From Porticoccus sp033791605 (GTDB taxonomy: Bacteria; Pseudomonadota; Gammaproteobacteria; Pseudomonadales; Porticoccaceae), in the NCBI GenBank assembly GCA_033791605.1, contig JASJGJ010000002.1:1-42278 (forward strand): a stretch of 42,278 bases of DNA. The letters run 5' to 3'. Both the position numbers and the translations under genes were made by a program. Of the stretch, positions 17,349-28,411 are shown one piece after another; the first letter of the stretch is position 1; each line of letters opens with the position of its first letter. The notes below the pieces were generated by a model. That model was given only the letters and a program-made list of their open reading frames with translations. It ran no database searches and had not been told where the DNA came from.

Positions 17349-17887
17349 ACGCACAAGACCCTCTGTCTCAATTGCGGGATATCCATTTACCTGAACCCAT
17401 ATCATGGTGGCCTTTGGCACCCGGCTGGTGGCTACTGGCCGCACTTACTTTGGGAGTGCTTTTTTTCAGTATCCGCTGGTTGATGAAACACCGAGCAAAG
17501 AACTGTTACCGCAAAGAAGCACATCAACTCCTGGCTCTGATACCCATCAATTCACCAAATGACAATCTTAAACAATGCCAGAATATTCTGGGCCTGCTAC
17601 GACGCGTAGCAAAAACAGCCTACCCGCAGCTGGCACTAGAGTCAGAACTGACCCCCGCCCTGTTGGAGCGTCTGAATCAATGCTGTAACCACGCAGTTTT
17701 CGATCAATCCCTACGAGAACAATTAGGTGAACTACCCTATCAAGCCAATCCGGAAATCCCGAACTCACTTCGACTACAACTGAGTGAAGCTGCCGAACAG
17801 TGGCTTAAAAAACACAGAATTGACAAGCAGAGACACAAAAAACTTCGCTCAAAAAATGAAGCGGGGGGGCCACATGCTATCCTTTGA
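17345..17887 (+). CDS. DUF4381 membrane protein
   Basis: A 180-residue protein with one transmembrane segment, WWLLAALTLGVLFFSIRWLM (about residues 27-46), preceded by the family's PISWWPLAPGWW block. A helical cytoplasmic domain follows, containing a CQNILGLLRRVAKTAYP motif. The DUF4381 family is known almost only from MoxR/Bat operons. It overlaps the DUF58 gene by four bases. Its last codons run through a G7 tract (17863-17869) and overlap the start of the next VWA gene by 14 bases. No enzymatic motif is visible. Confidence 0.9.
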   Translation: MNAQDPLSQLRDIHLPEPISWWPLAPGWWLLAALTLGVLFFSIRWLMKHRAKNCYRKEAHQLLALIPINSPNDNLKQCQNILGLLRRVAKTAYPQLALESELTPALLERLNQCCNHAVFDQSLREQLGELPYQANPEIPNSLRLQLSEAAEQWLKKHRIDKQRHKKLRSKNEAGGPHAIL

Positions 17888-18862
17888 ATGGCCATGGATA
17901 ATGCTATTACTTCCCCTGCCACTGTTTTATCGTCTGTGGCGTAGTAAAACGGAAGTCGCCGTCCCAGCCCTGAAATCCCCGATCTATTCTGAATTGGCCG
18001 CGCACACAACCTCATCCGCCCTGAATGGCCGCTGGCATATGTTCGTCATGACGCTGCTGACTCTAGCCTGGGCTGCCACTCTAGTGGCCGCCACACGGCC
18101 CACATGGATAGGCGACCCCGTCGCCTTGCCCAGTAGCGGCAGGGATATTTTATTGGCGGTGGATATTTCTGGCAGCATGGAACAAACCGACATGTCCATC
18201 TCAGGGGAATCCGTCGATAGACTGACGGCCGTTAAGCATGTGGTCACAGAGTTTGTAGAGCGCCGCCAAGGCGATCGACTGGGATTGATTTTATTTGGCA
18301 CCCGACCTTACTTACAAACACCACTGACCTTTGATCGGCGCACGATGAACACCCTGTTAGGAGAAGCACAAATCGGTTTTGCGGGTGATAAAACAGCCAT
18401 TGGTGATGCGATTGGGTTAGCTGTTAAACGCCTGAAGCAGCGACCAGAAAACCACCGTGTACTTGTTTTGCTAACAGATGGTGCAAATTCCGCAGGTGAA
18501 GTTCAGCCCCTAGAAGCCGCAGATATTGCGGCTAGTGAAGGTATCACTATTTACACCATCGGTATTGGTGCTGAAGTCATGATACAGCGGAGTTTCTTTG
18601 GATCAAAACGCGTGAACCCCTCGCGTGACCTTGATGAAACAACACTGACTGCAATTGCCGATAAAACATCAGGGCAATATTTCCGAGCCAGAAATCCGGA
18701 AGAGCTTGGCGCTATTTATCAACAACTGGACAAACTGGAACCGGTAGAGCAGGAGGCAGAAACCCTTCGCCCCACGAAAGCACTCTTCTATTGGCCTTTA
18801 GGTTTTGCATTGATCTGTAGTTTGCTATTGGTCCCCATGGCAAACTCCCGGGATGAATCTTA

Positions 18863-18863
<1 letters not shown>
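17874..18863 (+). CDS. Membrane-anchored von Willebrand factor A protein, BatA type
   Basis: A 329-residue protein with two N-terminal membrane segments (about residues 8-20 and 57-73), a VWA domain and a C-terminal membrane segment. The metal-ion-dependent adhesion site begins DISGS at 97-101. The TGDKTAIGDAI and LTDGANSAG segments supply the other coordinating residues. The start at 17874 (MLSFEWPW) fits the BatA N-terminus and follows a G-rich ribosome-binding region; an in-frame ATG at 17856 would add six residues. The gene overlaps DUF4381 by 14 bases and the next gene by one base (TAATG). Confidence 0.92.
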
Positions 18864-20857
<1,994 letters not shown>

Positions 20858-20863
20858 TCATCT

Positions 20864-22624
20864 ATGAACACCCATAACATCTCAACACGAGCCATGTTTA
20901 TGCCGAAATATTTATTTCTGTCGGGGCTTTTATCGCCACAGATTATCATTCTAGCCATTCTGCTTTGGATAGCCAGTGCTCCAGTGTTCGCAGCAACCTT
21001 GACGTCCTCCGTTGATCGCAATCAGCTAGGATCGGGAGAAACCCTAGAGCTCCGGGTTAAATACGACAGCCAAACTAGCAGTGACCCAGATTTTTCACCT
21101 CTTGAACGGGATTTTGAAGTCCTTTCCAAAAACCAACAAAACCAATTTTCCTTTATCAATGGTACTTCCGTCTCTTTCACCGAATGGCGCCTACAGTTAT
21201 TACCCAAAAAAACAGGGCAATTACTTATTCCTGCACTGGATTTCAAAGGTGTCCGCAGTGATATCATTCAAATCGAGGTGGCGGACCGTCCCATAGCCAA
21301 CACCAAGAATCAGCCGATCTTTGTTGAAACAGAAGTGGAGAAAAACTCGGTATATGTCCAGGAACAACTATTACTGACCTTGCGAATTCTCACGTCCACA
21401 GGGTTACAGGGTATTTCCAGTGAAGAACTAATGGTGAAAGATGCCGCTGTCACAAAAGTAGCTGAAAACCAATTTCAGAAGCAAATAAAAGGTATTAATC
21501 ACCTTGTGATTGAATTGACCTACGCGATATTCCCTAATACAAGCGGTGAACTTACCATCCCGGCACTTCGTTTTGACGCCATCATTCCCGAAAGAAGAGA
21601 CCCCTATTCAAACTCTTTCTTTTCTCGGGGAGGGAAACGAGTTTACCTTTACTCGGAAGAACAAAAAATCACTGTAAATCCAAGACCAGCAACCTATGGT
21701 TCAACCGAATGGTTACCAAGTAAAGGGATTACGCTCAGCGAACGCTGGAGCCGCCCACTCGATGAATTAGTCGCAGGGGAACCCATCACCCGAACGATTT
21801 ACATCGGAGCACAAGGGCTAACCTCGGCACAGCTCCCACCACTGGCTGTCCATACGGGGGATGATGTTAAAGTGTATCCAGATCAACCCCAGCTTAAAGA
21901 TGATGTAAGTAGCAATGGCGTCACTGGAACACGAATAGAATCTGTTGCCATCGTACCCTCTAGGGGTGGCAAAATCAGTCTTCCAGACATCACTCTAAAA
22001 TGGTGGGATACCACGACAAACCAAGTGAAGGCAACCACACTGAAAGGTTCAACATTGACAGTCAAACCCGCTGCCAACACCCCTGCGCCTACAACATCAA
22101 CTGCTGCTGCAAACAAACCAATCACAATAGAACCCATCACTCCCGCTATTGTGGAAAAACCATCCAGTTTTCTATTTTGGTTATTAAGCATCTGCAACCT
22201 GATTTTATTATCTCTCGCCATCATATTTTTAGTGTTATGGCGAAAGGCTCAGTCTCAACGGCCTAGACTAGATTCAACATCAGACACAGACACTACAGAG
22301 CTAAAAGAAGCTGAATCATTCAAACAACTTAAACAGCTAGTCCGTCAGAACGATCCAGCTGGCTTCCGTGAAGCCCTCATCAGCTGGAGTCGTATTTTTT
22401 GGCAACGTCCTCTATATACTCTGGATGAAATAGCACAACTGGCGAACAGTCCCTCACTCAAATCCCATTTAAAGACCCTAGATCAAGACTTATATCGCTC
22501 AGAAGTTCGTGAAACTGGGGACCTTAGTGTTTTGTTTGAAGAAATCAAAGCTGTACGAAAGCAATCGAAAACAGATGGACCTGATAAAAAAAATCACCTC
22601 AAATCCCTTTATGAAAAAAGCTGA
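20864..22624 (+). CDS. batD: BatD-family membrane protein
   Basis: A 586-residue protein exported by an N-terminal hydrophobic signal (about residues 18-43, ending APVFA). A large beta-rich periplasmic region follows (beginning TLTSSVDRNQLGSGETLELRV), including a tandem of BatD-type modules. One transmembrane segment lies near residues 437-462 (FLFWLLSICNLILLSLAIIFLVLW), with a short cytoplasmic tail. This is the usual BatD plan; the family was first linked to aerotolerance in Bacteroides. The gene starts six bases after the VWA/TPR stop and closes the operon. ATGs at 20894 and 20900 are alternative starts. Confidence 0.92.
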   Translation: MNTHNISTRAMFMPKYLFLSGLLSPQIIILAILLWIASAPVFAATLTSSVDRNQLGSGETLELRVKYDSQTSSDPDFSPLERDFEVLSKNQQNQFSFINGTSVSFTEWRLQLLPKKTGQLLIPALDFKGVRSDIIQIEVADRPIANTKNQPIFVETEVEKNSVYVQEQLLLTLRILTSTGLQGISSEELMVKDAAVTKVAENQFQKQIKGINHLVIELTYAIFPNTSGELTIPALRFDAIIPERRDPYSNSFFSRGGKRVYLYSEEQKITVNPRPATYGSTEWLPSKGITLSERWSRPLDELVAGEPITRTIYIGAQGLTSAQLPPLAVHTGDDVKVYPDQPQLKDDVSSNGVTGTRIESVAIVPSRGGKISLPDITLKWWDTTTNQVKATTLKGSTLTVKPAANTPAPTTSTAAANKPITIEPITPAIVEKPSSFLFWLLSICNLILLSLAIIFLVLWRKAQSQRPRLDSTSDTDTTELKEAESFKQLKQLVRQNDPAGFREALISWSRIFWQRPLYTLDEIAQLANSPSLKSHLKTLDQDLYRSEVRETGDLSVLFEEIKAVRKQSKTDGPDKKNHLKSLYEKS

Positions 22625-22799
22625 TTAAGGCCTGTAGTTAAGCAACAAATAAGCCGTAGACAACCCTAGCAGGAGTACACAAATGCTAGTAAGTCTTTAG
22701 TGTTTCTCATAGAATAAGAAACACATCCCAATCAAAAAGTCTTAATTTTAAAAGCAAAAACTAACTACTCTAATGGGCAAAACCCAAGGGAATAGGAAC
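22625..22799. other. Intergenic region between batD and parA with an 8-bp hairpin
   Basis: GTGTTTCT (22700-22707) pairs perfectly with AGAAACAC (22717-22724) around a 9-base loop. There is no T-run after it, so it may be an operator or an RNA stem as easily as a terminator of the bat operon. No clear parA promoter was found. Confidence 0.4.
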
Positions 22800-23573
22800 A
22801 TGCGTCGAGTTGTTTTTAATCAAAAAGGTGGCGTTGGAAAATCCAGCATTACATGTAATCTTGCAGCCATTAGCGCCAAAAATGGCCAAAAAACCCTTGT
22901 TCTTGACCTAGACCCTCAAGCTAATTCCACTCACTATTTGTTAGGCAAAGACATTCAACCCAAAGAAACAATGGCGGGTTATTTCTCTCAGACACTATCT
23001 TTCAATCTTACCCCAAAAAAACCGCAGGAATTCATTACAGAAACACCCTTTGAAAACCTCTCAATAATTGCGGCAAATACAGAATTAGAAACCATTGAGC
23101 AAAAACTGGAGTCTCGCCACAAGATTTATAAATTACGAGATTTATTAAATAAACTGGAGGGTGAGTTCGACCAAGTATTTATAGACACCGCACCCGCTTT
23201 TAATTTTTATACCATGTCAGCGCTGGTCGCAGCGGACAGCGTACTTATCCCTTTTGACTGTGATGCTTTTTCTCGTCAGGCGCTTTATAACATTTTGGGA
23301 GTCGTTGCTGAAATCAGAGAGGATCACAATGAAAATCTCTCCGTTGAGGGTATTGTTGTTAACCAGTTTCAGACTCGAGCCAATCTACCCACACAGATTA
23401 TTGAAGAACTCAAGGCAGAAGGCCATCCGGTTATCCCCGTTTTTCTCAACAGCTCTATTAAAATGCGTGAGTCTCACCAATCATGCAGGCCACTCATCCA
23501 CATGGCGCCCAGTCATCCACTGACCTTAAAGTTTGTAGAATTATATGACTACATTTCACCCATAAAAAAATAG
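22800..23573 (+). CDS. Orphan ParA-family ATPase
   Basis: A 257-residue deviant-Walker ATPase. KGGVGKSS at residues 9-16 is the ParA/MinD-type Walker A with the signature lysine, followed by DLDPQANST near residue 40 and FIDTAPAF near 127. No ParB gene or parS-like palindrome lies nearby, so a role in chromosome segregation is not shown; orphan ParAs often position protein clusters. The ATG at 22800 is chosen because MRRVVFNQKGG is the normal ParA N-terminus and GGGAATAGGA precedes it; an ATG at 22773 is in frame. Its stop lies inside the pepN terminator stem. Confidence 0.9.
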   Translation: MRRVVFNQKGGVGKSSITCNLAAISAKNGQKTLVLDLDPQANSTHYLLGKDIQPKETMAGYFSQTLSFNLTPKKPQEFITETPFENLSIIAANTELETIEQKLESRHKIYKLRDLLNKLEGEFDQVFIDTAPAFNFYTMSALVAADSVLIPFDCDAFSRQALYNILGVVAEIREDHNENLSVEGIVVNQFQTRANLPTQIIEELKAEGHPVIPVFLNSSIKMRESHQSCRPLIHMAPSHPLTLKFVELYDYISPIKK

Positions 23574-23592
23574 CCACAACGTTCATGGCTAT
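23564..23592 (-). terminator. Rho-independent terminator of the pepN operon
   Basis: ATAGCCA (23570-23576) and TGGCTAT (23586-23592) form a 7-bp stem with a 9-base loop. On the minus strand the stem is followed by seven Ts (23564-23570 read in reverse). The element overlaps the convergent parA stop codon. Confidence 0.85.
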
Positions 23593-23612
23593 CTCAACTA
23601 TAAGCACCCATA

Positions 23613-26261
23613 TCAGAGGCTTTTAGACGCTATTTCATACGTGTCTCTAGACAATTTAGAGGCCGAGGCAATTCTGATTAATTGCTTTTTCATCATGTTT
23701 TGAGGCGTTTCAGAAAAACGACGCCACCTTGTTAAGGGCGTCAACAATCTCGCGGCAATTTGTGGATTCAGTTCATCCAGCTTAAGCACTTGGTCTGCAA
23801 GAAACTCATAACCCGCACCATCTTCACAATGAAAATTGACTGGATTACTGTTACAAAAAACACCAATTACCGAGCGCACTTTGTTAGGGTTATGGATATC
23901 AAACGCTGGGTGAGACATCAATGCTTCAACCCGTTGCAACCCGCCTGGCAGTGAACAGGCTGACTGGATCTGGAACCATTGATTTAACACCAGTGGCTCA
24001 TGGTGCCAATCCTGAAAAAACTGCTGTAGCGAAGCATTTGCAATCTCAACGGCTTCAGGTCTCGAATCATTCACCAACGTCGTCAATGCCGAAAGGCGAT
24101 CTGTCATATTATCCGACGTCGTTAACTGCGACTGAAGCATTTGCAGGGACGTCTCTACCCCTCCATTGGTCAGATAACGAAGTGCTAGATTTTTCAAACT
24201 ACGTTTAGCAACTTCGGCAGCGTTATGAACGTAACCGCTTCTGGATATATTTTTCTGATAAATAGCCTGCCATTGTTCTGCCAGTGTGGCGCCCAACTCA
24301 TGACAGAGGAACTGACGAACCACATGAATTGCTTCAACATCTACCTCCTCTGACAATTCAGCCATTAAAAGCTCTGAAGGTAATGTCAAAACCAGAGCCT
24401 GCATCGCACGATCATCTGCAGGTTCACTCAGGACTTTAGAGAAAGCATTTTTCAAGTGCGAGTCGAGTATCAGGGCCTGACCCGAACGAAAATCTACCAT
24501 CAGCGGCTGCATAAGCTGGATGGCCAATTGTTGAGCGGCATTCCAACGGTTAAAACCATCACTATCACGGGACATGAGAACCCCGAGGTCTTCCAGACTA
24601 TGCGAGTAGTCCAATCTAACTGGCGCAGAAAAGCCCTGCAGCAAGGAAGGAACAGGGTGTTCAGCTATACCATTAAAGACAACGGTTTGCTCTGGCTCGG
24701 TAATTTCTACTATCTGAGATATCTCACCAGTTGAAGATAAAGGTAAGCTGCCATGCTCACCCACCAATCCCAATTTAACTGGAATATGGTAGGGGTTTGT
24801 CGTTTGAGGGAGCCCTTCTGTTTCATCTATTTTTGTCTGTTTAAAATGAAGCGTATATTGCTGTGCCTGTTGATCATATTCACTACGAACCGATAATTTT
24901 GGAGTACCCGGCTGCCGATACCACGTCATAAACTGAGAGAAATCCCGACCACTCACTTCGGCCATCGCCGCGACAAAATCTTCAATAGTTACAGCTTGAC
25001 CATCGTGCCGAGAGAAGTACAAATCTGACCCCTGACGGAATAATTCAGCGCCTAGTAAGGTGTGAATCATCCTGACAACTTCGGCACCTTTTTCATAAAT
25101 GGTCACCGTATAAAAATTGGAGATTTCCATATACGAGGACGGCTGCACGGGATGTGCCGTTGGGCCAGCATCTTCGGCAAACTGTACGGTTCTCAGTAGG
25201 TTGACATCTTCTACACGCTTGACTGTTCTCGAACCCATATCTGCCGAAAACTCAGCATCACGGAATACCGTAAAACCTTCCTTTAAACTCAGTTGAAACC
25301 AATCGCGGCAGGTCACTCTATTACCTGACCAATTATGAAAATACTCGTGGGCAACGACCCCTTCAACTCGTTGAAAACCAGCATCTGTCGTCGTCTCAGG
25401 ATGAGCCAAAACACAAGAGGTGTTAAAAATATTAAGCCCCTTGTTTTCCATTGCTCCCATATTGAAATCATCGACCGCGACGATCATATACAGATCTAGA
25501 TCGTACTCACGGCCGTAGACTTCTTCATCCCATGTCATGGCATGTTTTAATGACTGAACGGCATGACCACACTTTTCGATATCCTTGGGTTCAACATACA
25601 ATCGAATATCAACATTTCGCCCGGAACACGTAGTAAAACTATCTTCTACCACCGACAAATCGCCGGCCACCATAGCAAACAGATATGCAGGCTTACGGAA
25701 AGGGTCGTGCCAGGTGGTCCAGTGACGATCATCATCCATATCACCAGAATCCATCAAATTACCGTTGGATAGTAATACCGGGCAAGTCGTTTTATTGGCA
25801 ATAATCGTTGTGGTGAATTCTGACATAACATCAGGACGATCCAGATAATAGGTGATCCGCCTAAAACCTTCCGCTTCACACTGAGTGCAGTACATCGTAC
25901 GGGACTTAAACAGCCCTTCCAGCGAAGTATTTTCCTTCGGCCGAATAATGACTTCCGAGACCAGCTCAAATTGATCTGGTACCTGATGAATAATCAAATC
26001 TTCAGAGGTCACGGTGTAATCATCCACAGACAACTGATAACCATCAATCAAAATAGATTGAAGTGCTAGCTCCTGGCCCGATAGATCCAGATCCTTTCCT
26101 CTGTATTCACTTTCAGGGTTTCTCCTCATACTGAGCGTCGCCACAACTTTGGCATCGTCTTCCCTAACGTCAATACAAAGCACCGTTTTATCGATCAAAA
26201 AACGAGGCACTTCGTAATCACTTAAATATGTAGTACCCGGCTGGGGATCTTTCATGACCAT
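23613..26261 (-). CDS. pepN: Aminopeptidase N (M1 metallopeptidase)
   Basis: Broad-specificity cytoplasmic zinc aminopeptidase that finishes peptide degradation. At 882 residues it matches bacterial PepN. The exopeptidase motif GAMEN is at 269-273, and the zinc site HEYFH is at 305-309 with the third ligand Glu328 in LSLKEG. VTIYEKGAEVVRM (about residues 378-390) holds the catalytic tyrosine. The C-terminal helical domain is complete. Two possible starts, MVMKD, are two codons apart; the ribosome-binding site does not decide between them. It is the last gene of the nadK-to-pepN operon, 68 bases after DUF2797, and ends at a strong terminator. Confidence 0.97.
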   Translation of the reverse strand: MVMKDPQPGTTYLSDYEVPRFLIDKTVLCIDVREDDAKVVATLSMRRNPESEYRGKDLDLSGQELALQSILIDGYQLSVDDYTVTSEDLIIHQVPDQFELVSEVIIRPKENTSLEGLFKSRTMYCTQCEAEGFRRITYYLDRPDVMSEFTTTIIANKTTCPVLLSNGNLMDSGDMDDDRHWTTWHDPFRKPAYLFAMVAGDLSVVEDSFTTCSGRNVDIRLYVEPKDIEKCGHAVQSLKHAMTWDEEVYGREYDLDLYMIVAVDDFNMGAMENKGLNIFNTSCVLAHPETTTDAGFQRVEGVVAHEYFHNWSGNRVTCRDWFQLSLKEGFTVFRDAEFSADMGSRTVKRVEDVNLLRTVQFAEDAGPTAHPVQPSSYMEISNFYTVTIYEKGAEVVRMIHTLLGAELFRQGSDLYFSRHDGQAVTIEDFVAAMAEVSGRDFSQFMTWYRQPGTPKLSVRSEYDQQAQQYTLHFKQTKIDETEGLPQTTNPYHIPVKLGLVGEHGSLPLSSTGEISQIVEITEPEQTVVFNGIAEHPVPSLLQGFSAPVRLDYSHSLEDLGVLMSRDSDGFNRWNAAQQLAIQLMQPLMVDFRSGQALILDSHLKNAFSKVLSEPADDRAMQALVLTLPSELLMAELSEEVDVEAIHVVRQFLCHELGATLAEQWQAIYQKNISRSGYVHNAAEVAKRSLKNLALRYLTNGGVETSLQMLQSQLTTSDNMTDRLSALTTLVNDSRPEAVEIANASLQQFFQDWHHEPLVLNQWFQIQSACSLPGGLQRVEALMSHPAFDIHNPNKVRSVIGVFCNSNPVNFHCEDGAGYEFLADQVLKLDELNPQIAARLLTPLTRWRRFSETPQNMMKKQLIRIASASKLSRDTYEIASKSL

Positions 26262-26329
26262 AGGAGGCTTACCTTAGAAATTATTTTTTGTAGAAGAACA
26301 CTAGAAAAACTGCTCATTAACGATTAGAC

Positions 26330-27187
26330 CTACAACAAGACTTCCACATGGTAGGCTGTATATTTTCGAATATTGATAACACCGTTATCGAGTATTAAGT
26401 ATTGCCCTTTAATACCCATCAATGTGCCCTCTACCAGTGGGGTCTTATCCATATTATGGCTGGTTACCTTCGAAGGATGTTCAAGCACCGGATATTCAAT
26501 ATTGACGGGTTCTACATTTTCAATCCGCTGAAACGCTTGCAACCCAAATCGCTCTTCGAGCTCAACTAATCCCTTGTCACAGCACTCATAGAGGGTATCT
26601 CGCATGGCGGGTAAATCCGCTGGGAGAATTTCGCCCTTAAGCATAGTACGCCAATTGGTTTTATCTGCCACGTGCTGTCGAAGCAGGTCTTCAACCAAGC
26701 CGGACTGCTGACGCGTTTTAACCCTAAAAATGGGCAACGCCTGGACAGCACCTTGATCTATCCAGCGTGTGGGGAGTTGAGTTTCTCTGGTAATACCAAC
26801 TTTGATTCCGGAGGAGTTGGCCAAATAAACAATATGATCGACCATACAATGTTGTTCACCCCACTCTGGCTCTCTACAAGTGCCTTGCTCATAGTGGCAT
26901 TTCTCTGGGCTAACGATACAAATGTCGCATTGAGCTAACTTGATGACACAGGGGTAACAATAACCCTGATTAAAACTCTTATTACTGCGGCGGCCGCAAT
27001 GAACACAATGTATCGTCCCCGTATGCTGGAGACGAATGACTTTACCTAAGTAGTTATTTAGGGGAACCCGCTGATCATCGAGGGGCAATTGATACTCAAC
27101 AGGGCCAACGATGGCTCCCGTCTCTTTATTATGTTCTGTCGGCAATGACACCTGCATTTTGCTCAGGTGTCCTTCATATGACGTCAC
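26330..27187 (-). CDS. DUF2797 cysteine-rich protein with a GIY-YIG-like central segment
   Basis: A 285-residue protein of unknown function. It has an N-terminal beta region, then paired cysteines CVHC (61, 64), CYPC (77, 80) and CDIC (87, 90), followed by Cys97, Cys104 and Cys114, suggesting one or two zinc sites. The next segment, VYLANSSGIKVGITRETQLPTRWIDQGA (about residues 120-147), resembles the GIY-YIG/T5orf172 nuclease fold pattern (inference). The GTG at 27187 overlaps the yeaC stop as GTGA, so I choose it over the GTG at 27202; both are in frame. The protein is in an operon with yeaC upstream and pepN downstream. Confidence 0.85.
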   Translation of the reverse strand: MTSYEGHLSKMQVSLPTEHNKETGAIVGPVEYQLPLDDQRVPLNNYLGKVIRLQHTGTIHCVHCGRRSNKSFNQGYCYPCVIKLAQCDICIVSPEKCHYEQGTCREPEWGEQHCMVDHIVYLANSSGIKVGITRETQLPTRWIDQGAVQALPIFRVKTRQQSGLVEDLLRQHVADKTNWRTMLKGEILPADLPAMRDTLYECCDKGLVELEERFGLQAFQRIENVEPVNIEYPVLEHPSKVTSHNMDKTPLVEGTLMGIKGQYLILDNGVINIRKYTAYHVEVLL

Positions 27188-27471
27188 AGGGTACCCTGCC
27201 ACTTAATAGGTTGCTCCGCGCCTGGATTACCACCATTACTACCCTTGTCTTTAGTGCTACAGGGCTCTTTTGATACCTTGGGGGGGATATAACCCACCCT
27301 CTCTTCCTGAGCCTTATGACGCACATCATAGGCAATCACAGCCTGTATACTATGTTCACGCTGCTCTGGAGTTAGGCGTGAACCATCCGGCCACTTACCC
27401 ACCTCAACAGCGGTCTTTAGGTTGTTGTAAATTTCGGGGGTAATTGATTCGATGAGTTGCTGAAAATCCAT
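27184..27471 (-). CDS. yeaC: YeaC family protein (DUF1315)
   Basis: A 95-residue protein of unknown function, recognised from MDFQQLIESITPEIYNNLKTAVEVGKWPDGSRLTPEQREHSIQAVIAYD, the DUF1315 pattern. The C-terminal 30 residues are low-complexity and Gly/Lys-rich. The tail overlaps the DUF2797 start by four bases, implying coupled translation; the two genes are often neighbours in this group of bacteria. No catalytic motif is visible. Confidence 0.88.
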   Translation of the reverse strand: MDFQQLIESITPEIYNNLKTAVEVGKWPDGSRLTPEQREHSIQAVIAYDVRHKAQEERVGYIPPKVSKEPCSTKDKGSNGGNPGAEQPIKWQGTL

Positions 27472-27528
27472 AACGTGCCTTGATAGATTACTTTGATAAC
27501 GACCTTAATAATTCCGATGGTGATTATA

Positions 27529-28392
27529 TCACTGCTGTCGACTTCTGAGTTCACTACGACCAGCCCAACCGCCAAGGGCCATACCGGCGATTAACCCCGA
27601 AGCATGGGCGGCATTAGCAATGCTACCTGCCATAAACACATTCATGACCCCACTCATCCCCAAGAATAACCAAAATAACATAAAGCCTATAAGCCCCTTG
27701 GGAATGTCCAGAATAGGGTTGGGCGATAATTTATGACGAATCCATACATAACCAAGCAGCCCATAGACCACGCCGGACATGCCACCAAACAGTGCAGGTC
27801 CACTCCACATGTATTGCCCCAAGTTTGAAACAACCGCTATCAATATTACTGACACGGTTATATTGAGACTACCAGAAAGAAACTCAATTTTTTGACCCAA
27901 CACCCACAAAAGCAAGGCATTAAAAATCAGATGGAAATGGCCAAAATGCAAGAAAATTGGCGACACCAAACGCCAGTACTCACCATTTTTCATGGCATTA
28001 GATACTGTATCAAAGATAGGATCATTACCAACAACAATAAAATCTTGAAAAGTAAACCAATGAACCAAAGGAAACCACCACGCCATAATGGCAGTACCCA
28101 AAATACTCAGTAATAGCAACGTAACCACTACCGGCATATGTTGTAATTGTTGCTGAAAACTCAGCCCGCTCAGTTGATGGCCACGTTTCTTCTGGCGTGA
28201 ATTAATGGCTTCCAATAGCGCCAAAACCTTGGGAATCTGCTCCGCATGTTCGACCCATAGCTCACAGCAACGTTGTACACGATTTACCCGGTAGGATATT
28301 TGTCGAGCATCAAGTTCAGCCAATAGAATATTGATATCGAATACGTGCGGAATCTCTGCCACCAAGGTCCACTGCGATAAGTAATCAGTCAT
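27529..28392 (-). CDS. Rhomboid intramembrane serine protease, GlpG-like
   Basis: A 287-residue inner-membrane protease. The N-terminal 80 residues form a soluble GlpG-like cytoplasmic domain; six membrane segments follow. The catalytic serine is in GGMSGVVYG (Ser206) and the histidine in ANAAHASGL (His263). HFGHFHLIFNALLLWVLG (about residues 149-166) matches the first rhomboid signature, with its HxxxN oxyanion residues. It cleaves membrane-embedded substrates; which ones is unknown. It starts 19 bases after nadK on the same strand and is probably co-transcribed. Confidence 0.95.
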   Translation of the reverse strand: MTDYLSQWTLVAEIPHVFDINILLAELDARQISYRVNRVQRCCELWVEHAEQIPKVLALLEAINSRQKKRGHQLSGLSFQQQLQHMPVVVTLLLLSILGTAIMAWWFPLVHWFTFQDFIVVGNDPIFDTVSNAMKNGEYWRLVSPIFLHFGHFHLIFNALLLWVLGQKIEFLSGSLNITVSVILIAVVSNLGQYMWSGPALFGGMSGVVYGLLGYVWIRHKLSPNPILDIPKGLIGFMLFWLFLGMSGVMNVFMAGSIANAAHASGLIAGMALGGWAGRSELRSRQQ

Positions 28393-28411
28393 TAGCTAAT
28401 AACACCTGGTC

